This document shows, one piece after another, positions 41,626-49,459 of a stretch of 64,000 bases of DNA. Source of the stretch: Geothrix sp. (GTDB taxonomy: Bacteria > Acidobacteriota > Holophagae > Holophagales > Holophagaceae). The stretch covers positions 1,798,001 through 1,862,000 of the forward strand of contig NZ_JAHRYQ010000001.1 of the NCBI RefSeq assembly GCF_020622065.1, read 5' to 3'. The notes under the pieces are model-generated. The model was not told the origin of the DNA. It saw only the letters and a list, made by a program, of their open reading frames with translations, and did not search any database. Both the position numbers and the translations under genes were made by a program. Position 1 is the first letter of the stretch. Every line of letters starts with the position of its first letter.

Positions 41626-42537
41626 CTATTTCTTGGCGGGCACCTGGATCATGGGCGTGGCGCCCCCCATGGGGGTGATGATCAGGTTGCCCTTGGCCCC
41701 AATGTCCCGCAGGGCCTGGATGCGCTGGTACTCGATGATCTGGGGCGTCAGGCTCTGGCTCACGATCTGCTGGGCCCGGGCCTGACCTTCGGCTTCGATG
41801 CGTTTGCGCTCCGCCTCCTGCTTCTCCTTCTGCAGGACGAAGGCCATCTTCTGGGCGTCCTGGTCGGCACTGATCTTGTCGTTGATGGACTTGGTGATCT
41901 GGTCCGGCAGGATGACATTGCGGAGCAGCATCTGCTCCAGGGTGATGCCCCGGCCTTCAAAGGCGGCCCGAAGGGTCTTGGACACCTGATCCACGAAGGC
42001 TTGGCGCTTGGAGGTGTACAGCTCCGTGGCGGAGAGACTGGCGGCGGCATCCCGCAGGCTGGCCCGGATCTCGCTGCGCACGATGCGCGCCTCCACATCC
42101 GGTCCGATGGTCCGGTAGATCTCCGGCAGGCGGGCCTGCTGCAGCGAGTAGAAGATGGTGGCATCCAGCTTCACGGTGAGGCCGTCGCTGCTGATGACGG
42201 AGATGGAATCGTCGCCCTTGTGCTGTCCCTCGTCTGACACGGTCGACATCGTGTAGTTCCGGGTGCGGACCTCCATCTCCACCACCTGGGCGAAGGGGTT
42301 GATGAAGTGGAGGCCCGAGGGCAGCGGCTCGGGGTTCACCTTGCCGAACAGCACCTGGATGCCCGCCTGCCCCGGGGGCACCACCACGGCCATGGAGGCC
42401 AGGAACATGACCGCCCCGAGCCCCAGGCCGATCCATTGCAGAATGGCCAGACGGGCCGACAGGGGGAATTCCACCTTGGTCTTCCATCGCCAGGCCAGAA
42501 CACCAACCACGAGCAGTAGGACGGCGATGAGAACCAC
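41626..42537 (-). CDS. Prohibitin/SPFH-family membrane protein
   Basis: 303 aa. Two N-terminal membrane helices (about 2-16 and 30-52) precede a band-7 domain (VPPGQAGIQVLFGKV, LPSGLHFINPFAQVVEMEVRTRNYTM, ...RNVILPDQITKSI). A charged coiled-coil stretch (AFVLQKEKQEAERKRIEAEGQARAQQI) and a small C-terminal tail follow. Such proteins form large membrane rings that organise proteases or microdomains. The start is GTG 42537 with GGAGGT upstream. It converges with hydA (11 bp apart). No FtsH gene nearby. Confidence 0.9.
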   Translation of the reverse strand: MVLIAVLLLVVGVLAWRWKTKVEFPLSARLAILQWIGLGLGAVMFLASMAVVVPPGQAGIQVLFGKVNPEPLPSGLHFINPFAQVVEMEVRTRNYTMSTVSDEGQHKGDDSISVISSDGLTVKLDATIFYSLQQARLPEIYRTIGPDVEARIVRSEIRASLRDAAASLSATELYTSKRQAFVDQVSKTLRAAFEGRGITLEQMLLRNVILPDQITKSINDKISADQDAQKMAFVLQKEKQEAERKRIEAEGQARAQQIVSQSLTPQIIEYQRIQALRDIGAKGNLIITPMGGATPMIQVPAKK

Positions 42538-42670
42538 AATGCACCTCCAAGGCGAGTCAGGTTAACAGGCCTGCTTGACGCCACCCGCCGGCGCGCCCGG
42601 TACCTGGCGCGGCGAGGCCCCCGCCTTCCAGCAGGGGCCCCGGTTTGTGCAGCGTTGGTGTGGCGTCGGA

Positions 42671-44902
42671 TCAGTCTTCGACCACCGCGAACGCGGGGGC
42701 CGCGTCCGTGGCCTCGCGGACCGGCCGGGTCTCCTCGGCGGTCCTCCAGCCCCAGGCGCCGATGACAGCCTTGAAGGTGAAGATGATCACGGCGAGGGCG
42801 CCGAGACCGAAGAGGGTATCCCCGGGGACGCGCATCCAGGTGAACGCACGCATGAGGGGGCTCTGCACCACCTCGGCGCTACGGGCGTACCAGGTGCCGT
42901 GTTCGAGGCTCTGCGCCATCTGGTAGAAGCCGCTGGGCACCAGCGAGAACGCCAGCATCATGACGAGGCCCAGGTTCAGGCCCCAGAAGCCGTACTTCAG
43001 CCACTTCTCATCCCAGGCCTTGTCCGGCGTCATGCCGCGCAGGGCGAAGAGCATGAGCGAGATGGCGAGGAAGCCGTAGACGCCGAAGAGGGCGGCATGG
43101 CTGTGGATGGGCGTGGTGTTGAGCCCCTGGCCGAAGTAGAGCACCGAGGGCGGGTTGATGAGCATGCCGAAGACGCCGGCGCCCAGCAGGTTCCAGAAGC
43201 AGACCGCCGCGAAGTACTTGAACGGCCACTCGTAGCCGCTGCCCAGGGCGCGGCCGGCCTTCAGGCTCATGGCGATCTCGAAGCCCACGATGGTGAGGGG
43301 CACGATCTCCAGGGCGCTGAACACGGAGCCCAGGGCCGCGATGGAGGCCGGGGAGCCCGTGTAGTAGAGGTGGTGGAAGGTGCCGATGACGCCGCTGCCC
43401 AGGAACAGGCCCATGGACAGGCTCACAGCGCGGAGCGCGGTGCCTTCGCGCAGCAGGCCCATGCGGGTGGAGAGCAGCGCGATGGCGACGGTGGCGAAGA
43501 CCTCGAAGAAGCCCTCCACCCAGAGGTGGACCACCCACCAGCGCCAGTACTCGGCCATGGCGATGTGGGTCTCGCGGGTGTACATGAAGCCCGCGGAGTA
43601 GAAGAGCGGGATGGCGATGGCCGAGAGCACGAAGAGCTTGAGCAGGCCCAGGCGGCCCTTCTCCCCCTTCAGCGCGGGCAGCAGGGACCGGAGCACCAGC
43701 ACCAGCCAGATGACCATGCCCGCCGTCAGCAGGATCTGCCAGAGGCGGCCCAGTTCCACATATTCATAGCCCTGGTGGCCCAACATGAAGGAACCGGACA
43801 GCTTGCCCAGGATGGCCTGGTGGGCGCCGGCCAGCGCGCCGACCACCACCACCACGAGGGCACCGAGCAGGCCGGCCACGCCGAGCCACTGGCCCTTGGG
43901 CTCCTTGGCGCTGAGCTTGGGGCCCAGGTAGAGGCCCGTGGCCAGCCAGCAGGTGGCGATCCAGAAGACCGCCAGCTGGAGGTGCCAGGTGCGAGAGGCC
44001 GCATAGGGCAGGATGCGCGACAGATCCAATCCGTAGAGGCCGTTGCCTTCCACCGCATCATGGGCCGTCATGACGCCCATGCCGATCTGCACCAGGAACA
44101 GGGCCATGGCCACCGCGAAGTAGAGGGCAGACCAGCGCTGGCTGGGCGTGGCCGGGGCGGGTGGGATGGGCTTGGGGTCGGGGAACTCCTCCGCAGGCTG
44201 GTGGGCGTGGTGCCACACCATGAGACCCACCCCCAGGATCAGCAGGATGATCGACAGGATGCTCCAGAGGTGGCTGATGGGCGTGATGGCGTTGCCCACC
44301 AGGGGCTCCTGGGGCCAGTTCTGGGTGTAGCTGTGATCCGCACCGGGACGCCGGGCCGCAGCAGCCCAGGCGGTCCACAGCCAGAAGTCGGCCACGCGCT
44401 CACCTTCCTCCAAGGTGGGGATCCATCGAGCGGGAATGGCGGCGCCCTTGTCGCCCTCCACCGCGACCTTCGCCAGTTCAGCGCGGGCCTGAAGGTAGGC
44501 CTTGGCCTGCGCCGCGTTCAGCGTCAGGGTGCCGGTGGATGATTCATACCTGTTGCTCTGAAATATGGATATGGTGCTGGCCTTGGCATCGGCGGCGGAG
44601 ACACCCTGGACCTTCACCCCCTCGAGGGTGTGCGCGGCCCACTGGTGCAGGGCCTTCGCCGACCAGTCAGGTGCCAGGTAAGCACCGTGACCCCAGATGG
44701 ATCCGATGTGCTGGCCACCGTGTCCCAGGTAGCTGACCTGGCCTTCGAGGATCTGCCCCGGGCCCACCAGCTGGGTGCCATCCTCGGCCACCACGCGCTG
44801 CGGGATGGGCGGGGCATTCTGGGCGATCTGCCGCCCTCCCAGGCCCAACACGCCAAAGCCCGCGAGGAGCACCAGCAACACCAGCCACCACCTTGCCTTC
44901 AT
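42671..44902 (-). CDS. norB: Quinol-dependent nitric oxide reductase (qNOR)
   Basis: 743 aa. An N-terminal helix and periplasmic domain of about 210 residues (WGHGAYLAPDWSAKALHQWA...) takes the place of the cytochrome c subunit; this fusion defines qNOR. About 13 membrane helices follow with the haem-copper-oxidase-like core (HLWVEGFFEVFATV, HSHAALFGVYGF). It reduces 2 NO to N2O with quinol, for detoxification or denitrification. ATG 44902 is chosen because GGAGG lies five bases upstream; an in-frame ATG at 44914 is less likely. A 16-bp motif shared with the DUF438 promoter lies 75 bp upstream. Confidence 0.95.
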   Translation of the reverse strand: MKARWWLVLLVLLAGFGVLGLGGRQIAQNAPPIPQRVVAEDGTQLVGPGQILEGQVSYLGHGGQHIGSIWGHGAYLAPDWSAKALHQWAAHTLEGVKVQGVSAADAKASTISIFQSNRYESSTGTLTLNAAQAKAYLQARAELAKVAVEGDKGAAIPARWIPTLEEGERVADFWLWTAWAAAARRPGADHSYTQNWPQEPLVGNAITPISHLWSILSIILLILGVGLMVWHHAHQPAEEFPDPKPIPPAPATPSQRWSALYFAVAMALFLVQIGMGVMTAHDAVEGNGLYGLDLSRILPYAASRTWHLQLAVFWIATCWLATGLYLGPKLSAKEPKGQWLGVAGLLGALVVVVVGALAGAHQAILGKLSGSFMLGHQGYEYVELGRLWQILLTAGMVIWLVLVLRSLLPALKGEKGRLGLLKLFVLSAIAIPLFYSAGFMYTRETHIAMAEYWRWWVVHLWVEGFFEVFATVAIALLSTRMGLLREGTALRAVSLSMGLFLGSGVIGTFHHLYYTGSPASIAALGSVFSALEIVPLTIVGFEIAMSLKAGRALGSGYEWPFKYFAAVCFWNLLGAGVFGMLINPPSVLYFGQGLNTTPIHSHAALFGVYGFLAISLMLFALRGMTPDKAWDEKWLKYGFWGLNLGLVMMLAFSLVPSGFYQMAQSLEHGTWYARSAEVVQSPLMRAFTWMRVPGDTLFGLGALAVIIFTFKAVIGAWGWRTAEETRPVREATDAAPAFAVVED

Positions 44903-44976
44903 CGAAGCCTCCATCTCGCGCGCTCACCGGGCGCCGGGAAGCAGTGTTCCACAATTTTCCATATTTAGGACCATGT

Positions 44977-44992
44977 ATTCTTAATTGTGATC
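44977..44992 (-). promoter_or_regulatory. Shared motif upstream of norB (candidate NO-responsive operator)
   Basis: On the minus strand this reads GATCACAATTAAGAAT and differs by one base from GATCACATTTAAGAAT at 50622-50637. Both sit 60-75 bp before NO-related genes and inside AT-rich promoter DNA. A CACAATT/AATTGTG inverted pair (44950-44956 and 44983-44989) also brackets this promoter. Confidence 0.5.
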
Positions 44993-45113
44993 TCGGACAC
45001 GCACCTTCCAGCCCGGGCGCCCATCGGGCCCTGGCAAAACCTCTGGCCCCGGGGCCGGGATTCCAAGTACCTTGGCTTTGGTTCCCCTGATCTCTGAAAG
45101 GGATTTCTAGCCC

Positions 45114-45554
45114 ATGGCCCATCCCGCCCTTCTGCCCGTCGTCCTCACCTGCAACACGGACCTGCGCTTCATCGACCTCATTCAGGTGGTGGGCGCGGAA
45201 TTCTTGAAGCACCTCAGCTTCAGCCAGGAGGATGGCGAGCGTCTTTGGCTGGCGATCCAGGAGGGCATCGCCAACGCCATGCGCCATGGGAACAAGCTGG
45301 TCAAGGACAAGCCCGTGAAGGTGACCTTCACGCCCAAGGTAGATCGTTTCGAGATCCGGATCGAGGATCGCGGCCCGGGCGTGGATCTGGAGGCCCTGCC
45401 CGACCCGAACCTGCCCGAGAACCTGCTCAAGCCTGGTGGCCGCGGCGTCTTCTTCATGCGGCAGGTCATGGACGAGGTGCACATGGAGCGCCATCCGCAG
45501 GGATCGACCCTGGTGCTGGTGAAGGCCCGCAAGGTCCGCGAGCCCCATCCGTGA
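45114..45554 (+). CDS. RsbW-like ATP-binding protein (anti-sigma-type serine kinase)
   Basis: 146 aa GHKL ATPase domain on its own. N-box LAIQEGIANAMRHGN (about residue 45); G1 box DRGPGVDLE (about 85); G2 region GGRGVFFMRQVMDEV (about 108). This layout is that of RsbW/SpoIIAB proteins, which phosphorylate an anti-sigma antagonist. No partner sigma factor or antagonist is adjacent, so it may belong to a dispersed switch. Its stop overlaps the GTG of the transporter gene (GTGA). Confidence 0.85.
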   Translation: MAHPALLPVVLTCNTDLRFIDLIQVVGAEFLKHLSFSQEDGERLWLAIQEGIANAMRHGNKLVKDKPVKVTFTPKVDRFEIRIEDRGPGVDLEALPDPNLPENLLKPGGRGVFFMRQVMDEVHMERHPQGSTLVLVKARKVREPHP

Positions 45555-46186
45555 ATTCGGGCCCGAACCAGGTGGACTGGCGCCGCCGGGCCCTTTGGCT
45601 CTCCGCCCTGACCATCGGGTACAACCTGGCGGAAGGACTCGTCTCCATGGCCTTCGGCTGGGCGGACGATTCGGTGGCCCTCTTCGGCTTCGGCGCCGAC
45701 AGCTTCATCGAGGTGGCCTCAGCCCTGCTGGTGCTGTGGAAGCTACTGGATCACGGCAACCTTGAGCGTGAGCGCAAGGCCACCCGGAGCATCGGCTGGC
45801 TGTTCCTGGCCCTGGCCCTGGGCATCGCCGGAGGGGCCCTCCTCCAGCTCACGACCCGCGTCCATCCACCCACCACCCTGCCGGGCCTGGTCATCTCGGC
45901 CCTGTCCCTGACCTTCATGGTCTTCCTGTGGCGCGCGAAGCTCCGGGTGGCCCGGGCCCTGGACAGCGCCACCGTGGAGGCCGATGCGGCCTGCAGCCTG
46001 GCCTGCATCCAGCTGTCCGTGGTCCTCTTCGCCGGCAGCCTGCTGTTCCTGCTCCTGCCCGCCCTCTGGTGGGTGGATGCCGCCGCGGCGCTGGGCCTGG
46101 CGCTGCTCATCGGGAAGGAGGGCCTCGGCATGATCCGCGCGGCCCGGAGCGCGGCCTTCACCGGCGGCTGCGGTTGCGGGCACTGA
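45551..46186 (+). CDS. Cation-efflux-like membrane protein
   Basis: 211 aa with about six hydrophobic helices. TIGYNLAEGLVSMAFGWADDSVALFGFGADSFIE (about residues 18-50) matches the first two helices of cation diffusion facilitators, including the acidic metal-binding D/D pattern. ATVEADAACSLACIQ (about 138) occupies the second metal site region. The cytoplasmic C-terminal domain of CDF proteins is missing, and the chain ends in CGCGH, a possible metal hook. The start GTG 45551 overlaps the kinase stop. Metal unknown. Confidence 0.75.
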   Translation: MNSGPNQVDWRRRALWLSALTIGYNLAEGLVSMAFGWADDSVALFGFGADSFIEVASALLVLWKLLDHGNLERERKATRSIGWLFLALALGIAGGALLQLTTRVHPPTTLPGLVISALSLTFMVFLWRAKLRVARALDSATVEADAACSLACIQLSVVLFAGSLLFLLLPALWWVDAAAALGLALLIGKEGLGMIRAARSAAFTGGCGCGH

Positions 46187-46192
46187 CCGTGG

Positions 46193-46522
46193 CTACGGAT
46201 GGGCCTCTGGATTGAGCACGCCGCACTCGGCCGGAATCCGGACATAGAACACGGAGAGGCCCTCGCGCTCGATGGAGGCCAGCAGGCGGTCCGCCTCCTC
46301 GTCCGAGGCCATGAACGAGACTTCCACCGGCAGGTCCCCCGCCAGCTCGATGAAGTGGTCCGCGTGGATGAGGCCGTGGCGGCCGAACCCGGCGATGGCC
46401 TTCACGGCCGAGCCCCCCTTCAGCCCCAGCCCGCGGGCGTGCTTCAACAGCCACTCGTAGACCAGGATCCCGTGCCGGGTGCGGTCCTCCTGGACATAGA
46501 AGATCAGATAGGTGCCTCTCAT
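46193..46522 (-). CDS. DUF190 family protein
   Basis: 109 aa small alpha/beta protein (PII-like fold expected). YLIFYVQEDRTRHGILVYEWLLKHA and GLKGGSAVKAIAGFGRHG are the family's conserved blocks. It is co-transcribed with crcB: its ATG comes 9 bp after the crcB stop, with GAGGAGG lying across that stop. DUF190 genes commonly accompany crcB and may regulate fluoride export. It is under the same fluoride riboswitch. Confidence 0.9.
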   Translation of the reverse strand: MRGTYLIFYVQEDRTRHGILVYEWLLKHARGLGLKGGSAVKAIAGFGRHGLIHADHFIELAGDLPVEVSFMASDEEADRLLASIEREGLSVFYVRIPAECGVLNPEAHP

Positions 46523-46531
46523 GACGCCTCC

Positions 46532-46918
46532 TCAGGCTTTCACGAAGACCTTGACCGTCAGCAGGCCCAGCAGCGTCATGGACAGGGAACCCGCCAGGTG
46601 GATCGCCATGTGGCCGGCAGCCCAGGCGTATTCTCCGCGGGTCAGGAGGTGCACCGCCTCGGCGGAAAAGGTCGAGAAGGTGGTGAGCCCCCCCAGAAAC
46701 CCCGTGATGATGAGGAGCCTTGCTTCGGGCGCCAAGCCCGGGTGCTGGGCGAACACGGCGACGGCCACGCCCACAAGGTAGCCCCCCAGCAGGTTCGCCG
46801 CCACCGTACCCAGGGGAAGGCTCGGCACCAGGGGATTCAGCAGCGCGCCAAGGCCCCAGCGCAGCCAAGCCCCGAGCGCCGCGCCCACGCCGACCGCGAG
46901 AAAAGAATGAACGCCCAT
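46532..46918 (-). CDS. crcB: Fluoride channel CrcB (Fluc)
   Basis: 128 aa with four membrane helices, forming a dual-topology dimeric fluoride channel. [12 protein letters not shown] (about 10), the Asn-bearing [16 protein letters not shown] (about 38), and the conserved Phe/Thr segment [16 protein letters not shown] (about 72-87) are all present. ATG 46918 is preceded by GGAGG, which a hairpin can mask. Directly downstream of a fluoride riboswitch. Confidence 0.95.
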   Translation of the reverse strand: MGVHSFLAVGVGAALGAWLRWGLGALLNPLVPSLPLGTVAANLLGGYLVGVAVAVFAQHPGLAPEARLLIITGFLGGLTTFSTFSAEAVHLLTRGEYAWAAGHMAIHLAGSLSMTLLGLLTVKVFVKA

Positions 46919-46988
46919 GCCTGTGTCCTCCAGGATCCACAGGCGTCATCAGCCATCCAGGCGGTTATGGGGCGGACGCCATCGCCGG
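46919..46988 (-). promoter_or_regulatory. Fluoride riboswitch (crcB motif) with SD-masking hairpin
   Basis: On the minus strand, the blocks GGCGATGGCGTCCGCC (46971-46986), AACCGCC and GGCTGATGACGCCT (around 46943-46967) match the crcB RNA consensus in order. The last block runs into GCCTGTG (46938-46944), which can instead pair with CACAGGC (46919-46925) and enclose the GGAGG ribosome site. Ligand binding would favour the aptamer fold and free translation of crcB. Confidence 0.92.
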
Positions 46989-46998
46989 AATCAGCCTA

Positions 46999-47913
46999 TC
47001 ACTTGGCCAGGTCGCCTGCCTTCACGAAGCGCACCAGCCCCTTGCTGCGCGCCACGAGTTTCTCGAGGGCCTCCACGGTCTCGGGGTAGATGTGGCCGAT
47101 GATGAGGACTGAGCCGTCCTTCTCCGCCAGCTTGATGGCCCGGTCCCACTGTTTCTCCATCTCGGGGAAGGCCTTGTCGTCATCCAGGAAGACGCGCCGC
47201 TGGACCGTGGGGATGCCCAGCTTCTCCGCCACATCGAAGGCCACGCTGTCCTTCTCCGTGCGGCTGTCCACGAAGAAATACTTCCGGGCCTTGATCTCCT
47301 GGAGCACCCAGCCCATGCGCAGGCGGTCCGGCGTGATGCGGCTGCCCATGTGGTTGTTCACGCCCACGCGGTGGGGGACTTCCTCCAGGGCCATGCGCAC
47401 CCGGCGGCGGACCTCCGCTTCGGGCAGGTTGTAGAGGATGGCGTTGGGCCCGGGATCACGGCTGGGGCCGGGGTAGCCGATGGGCTCCATGGGCAGATGC
47501 AGCATCACCTCTTTGCCCAGGCGATAGGCGATGTCGGCGCTCACCCGCGTGTGCTCCTGGTAGGGCAGGACCGCCACGCTGAAGGCCACGGGCAGGCTGC
47601 ACAGCCGCGTCACCAGTTCCGGCTGCACATAGCCGAGGTCGTCGATCACCAGGGCCAGCACCGGCAGGGGGCGCGCAGGCTCCGGGCTCGGGGGCTTGGT
47701 GGCTTCCGGGGCGGGGGTCACCTTGGGCTCGGCACTTTTCTTCTCGGGCTTTTTGGGCTCGGGCTTCGGGGCCTCCCGCTTGGCCGGGGCCTCCCGCTTG
47801 CCGCACCCCTGCTGGCCCAGCAACAGGCCCACGCCCAGGCCCAGCAGCAGCGTGAAGGCCCCCCAGGCCACCAGGGCCAGGGTGGAGGTGCGCTTCCCCT
47901 TCCCTCGGGCCAA
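46999..47913 (-). CDS. Divergent polysaccharide deacetylase (YibQ-like)
   Basis: 304 aa. A short N-terminal membrane anchor (about 12-33) and a Lys/Pro/Glu-rich linker (about 40-80) precede the YibQ-like domain: LALVIDDLGYVQPELV (about 86), EVMLHLPMEP (about 135), GVNNHMGSRIT (about 183), and FFVDSRTEKDSVA. These conserve the Asp and His positions of the deacetylase metal site. The start is TTG 47913, immediately after the TAG of the S41 gene, so it depends on coupling. It is commonly found with S41 peptidases and EnvC in envelope operons. Confidence 0.85.
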   Translation of the reverse strand: MARGKGKRTSTLALVAWGAFTLLLGLGVGLLLGQQGCGKREAPAKREAPKPEPKKPEKKSAEPKVTPAPEATKPPSPEPARPLPVLALVIDDLGYVQPELVTRLCSLPVAFSVAVLPYQEHTRVSADIAYRLGKEVMLHLPMEPIGYPGPSRDPGPNAILYNLPEAEVRRRVRMALEEVPHRVGVNNHMGSRITPDRLRMGWVLQEIKARKYFFVDSRTEKDSVAFDVAEKLGIPTVQRRVFLDDDKAFPEMEKQWDRAIKLAEKDGSVLIIGHIYPETVEALEKLVARSKGLVRFVKAGDLAK

Positions 47914-49083
47914 CTAGGAGGCCTTCGCGACGGGCTTGGCAGCGGGCGGCGGCGCCTGGAGGGCGGTCAGCACCTTGGCCAGCGCATCGTCCGCATCGGC
48001 GAGCCGCAGCACCTGATCCGGCGCCACGCCCTGGCGATCGAGCTTTTCACCGCCCGCGCCGAGCCAGCGGCGGGAGACCAGTTCCACGGCCCCGCCCTGC
48101 TTCAGTGGGAAACGGCTCCGCTCGACGCCCAGGCCCAGGGTCTTCTCGCCGAAAGCCTTCGCACCGCCCTTCTTCAGGCATGCGGCGAGGGCCTCGGAGG
48201 CACCGAGCGTGGAGCGGCCCATCAGCAGCGCCAGGCGCGCGAAGGGCGCGCCGGAGCCGACCACCGCCACCGGACGATCGGGCTTACCGGCCTCCTGGAG
48301 GGTGCCGAAGGTCTCCTTGGCCCCCAGGAGGCCGGCCACGGCCGCCGCTTCTTCCATCGATCCCTTGGCGCACTGGCGCAGGTCCAGCACCAGCGTCTGG
48401 CTGCGGTCCACGGAAGCCAGGAGTTTCTTCAGCTCTTCGGCGCGACCGGGAGCCAGGTCGGGCAGGGTCAGCAGCGTCGCGCCGGCGCCCTGCTTGAGGA
48501 TCGCGGGGGCCGCTGCGAGGCGCTGCCGATGGAGCGTGGTCTTGGCCAGGTCGCCCGTGGCGTTGGAATAGCGGTAGAGATCCAGCGTCGAGCCCTCCTC
48601 GCCACGCAGGCGGCGTTCCAGCGCCCAAGAACTGAGTCGGCCCACCGAATCCCCATCGACCTTGCGGATCACATCTCCCGCCTGGATGCCAGCCTTGGCC
48701 GCGGGTCCGCCAGGCACCACCGCCAACACCGTGGCATAGAGGTTGCCGCGCTTCATCACTGTGAGCCCGGCCTCGGCGGGGCCGGGATCCGGCAGGCGCA
48801 GATCCTCCGCCGACAAGTAGGCATTCAAAGGGTGGGATCGCTCGAGCACGGCCTGGACACCGCCGGAGACGACCTTCTCCATGTCCGGGGCATCCACATA
48901 GTTCTGCTGCACCAGGGCCAGCACATCCTGGATATCGGACAGGCCCGCGAGCGGATCCTGCGGCACGGGCCTGCCCCCGGGCTTGGCCACCACCTTGGGC
49001 GGCGTGCCCTGCTGGAGCACCGGCAAGGTGAACGCAGTCACGAGGGGAAGCGAGAAGACGGAGAGCCAGGTGCGGGCGTGCAT
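47914..49083 (-). CDS. S41 (C-terminal processing) peptidase-like protein without catalytic Ser/Lys
   Basis: 389 aa with a signal peptide (about 1-25), a short helical lead, a PDZ domain (VPGGPAAKAGIQAGDVIRKVDG, about 128) and an S41 fold. The place of the active-site loop (normally GSASASE) reads STLGASE, with Gly where the nucleophile Ser should be. The later GERTFGKG-type segment reads GEKTLGLG, with Leu for the general-base Lys. It should be a non-proteolytic scaffold, perhaps controlling the YibQ-like protein or murein hydrolases. Confidence 0.8.
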   Translation of the reverse strand: MHARTWLSVFSLPLVTAFTLPVLQQGTPPKVVAKPGGRPVPQDPLAGLSDIQDVLALVQQNYVDAPDMEKVVSGGVQAVLERSHPLNAYLSAEDLRLPDPGPAEAGLTVMKRGNLYATVLAVVPGGPAAKAGIQAGDVIRKVDGDSVGRLSSWALERRLRGEEGSTLDLYRYSNATGDLAKTTLHRQRLAAAPAILKQGAGATLLTLPDLAPGRAEELKKLLASVDRSQTLVLDLRQCAKGSMEEAAAVAGLLGAKETFGTLQEAGKPDRPVAVVGSGAPFARLALLMGRSTLGASEALAACLKKGGAKAFGEKTLGLGVERSRFPLKQGGAVELVSRRWLGAGGEKLDRQGVAPDQVLRLADADDALAKVLTALQAPPPAAKPVAKAS

Positions 49084-49116
49084 GGCCTCAGTGTAGGGGC
49101 TTATTCCGCCCGGCGG

Positions 49117-49434
49117 CTACGCCTTCAGATCGAGGGTGGCCTTCAGGCGCTCGTCTTCGGCTTTCAGGACCTTGAGGTTGGCCTTGTACATGAGGTCGAA
49201 GCCCATGCCCTGCACCGCTTCCGAGGCCAGATCCACATTCGAGGCGCCGGGGACTCCCGGGGCCTGATCCTCGGGCGCGCCCTGCACCCGGACGCCGCCA
49301 CCGGGTTCGGCCACGAAGGCCACCCGTTTCGCCCGGAAGCCATCGGACTGGATGTTGGCCACATTGTTCGCCTGCACGGCCAACCCCGCGCTGGCCGCGC
49401 GCAGTCCCGAGAGGGCGATGCCAAATCCATCCAT
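49117..49434 (-). CDS. Minimal FlgC-like flagellar rod-type protein
   Basis: 105 aa. The N-terminal ALSGLRAASAGLAVQANNVANIQSDGF is the flagellar basal-body rod motif. The C-terminal NVDLASEAVQGMGFDLMYKANLKVLKAEDERLKATL matches the rod C-terminal helix. The middle is about 40 residues, shorter than in FlgC (about 135-140 aa). No other flagellar gene is in the window; it is flanked by ddl and the S41-like gene on the same strand. It may be a distant flagellar component or a rod relic with another use. Confidence 0.75.
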   Translation of the reverse strand: MDGFGIALSGLRAASAGLAVQANNVANIQSDGFRAKRVAFVAEPGGGVRVQGAPEDQAPGVPGASNVDLASEAVQGMGFDLMYKANLKVLKAEDERLKATLDLKA

Positions 49435-49459
49435 GGAGCTGGTATCGGCCAGACCCGCC

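Noticed and set aside
42575-44542. 655-codon plus-strand frame over norB
   Set aside because: A His/Glu/Gln-rich antisense shadow of the hydrophobic norB gene.
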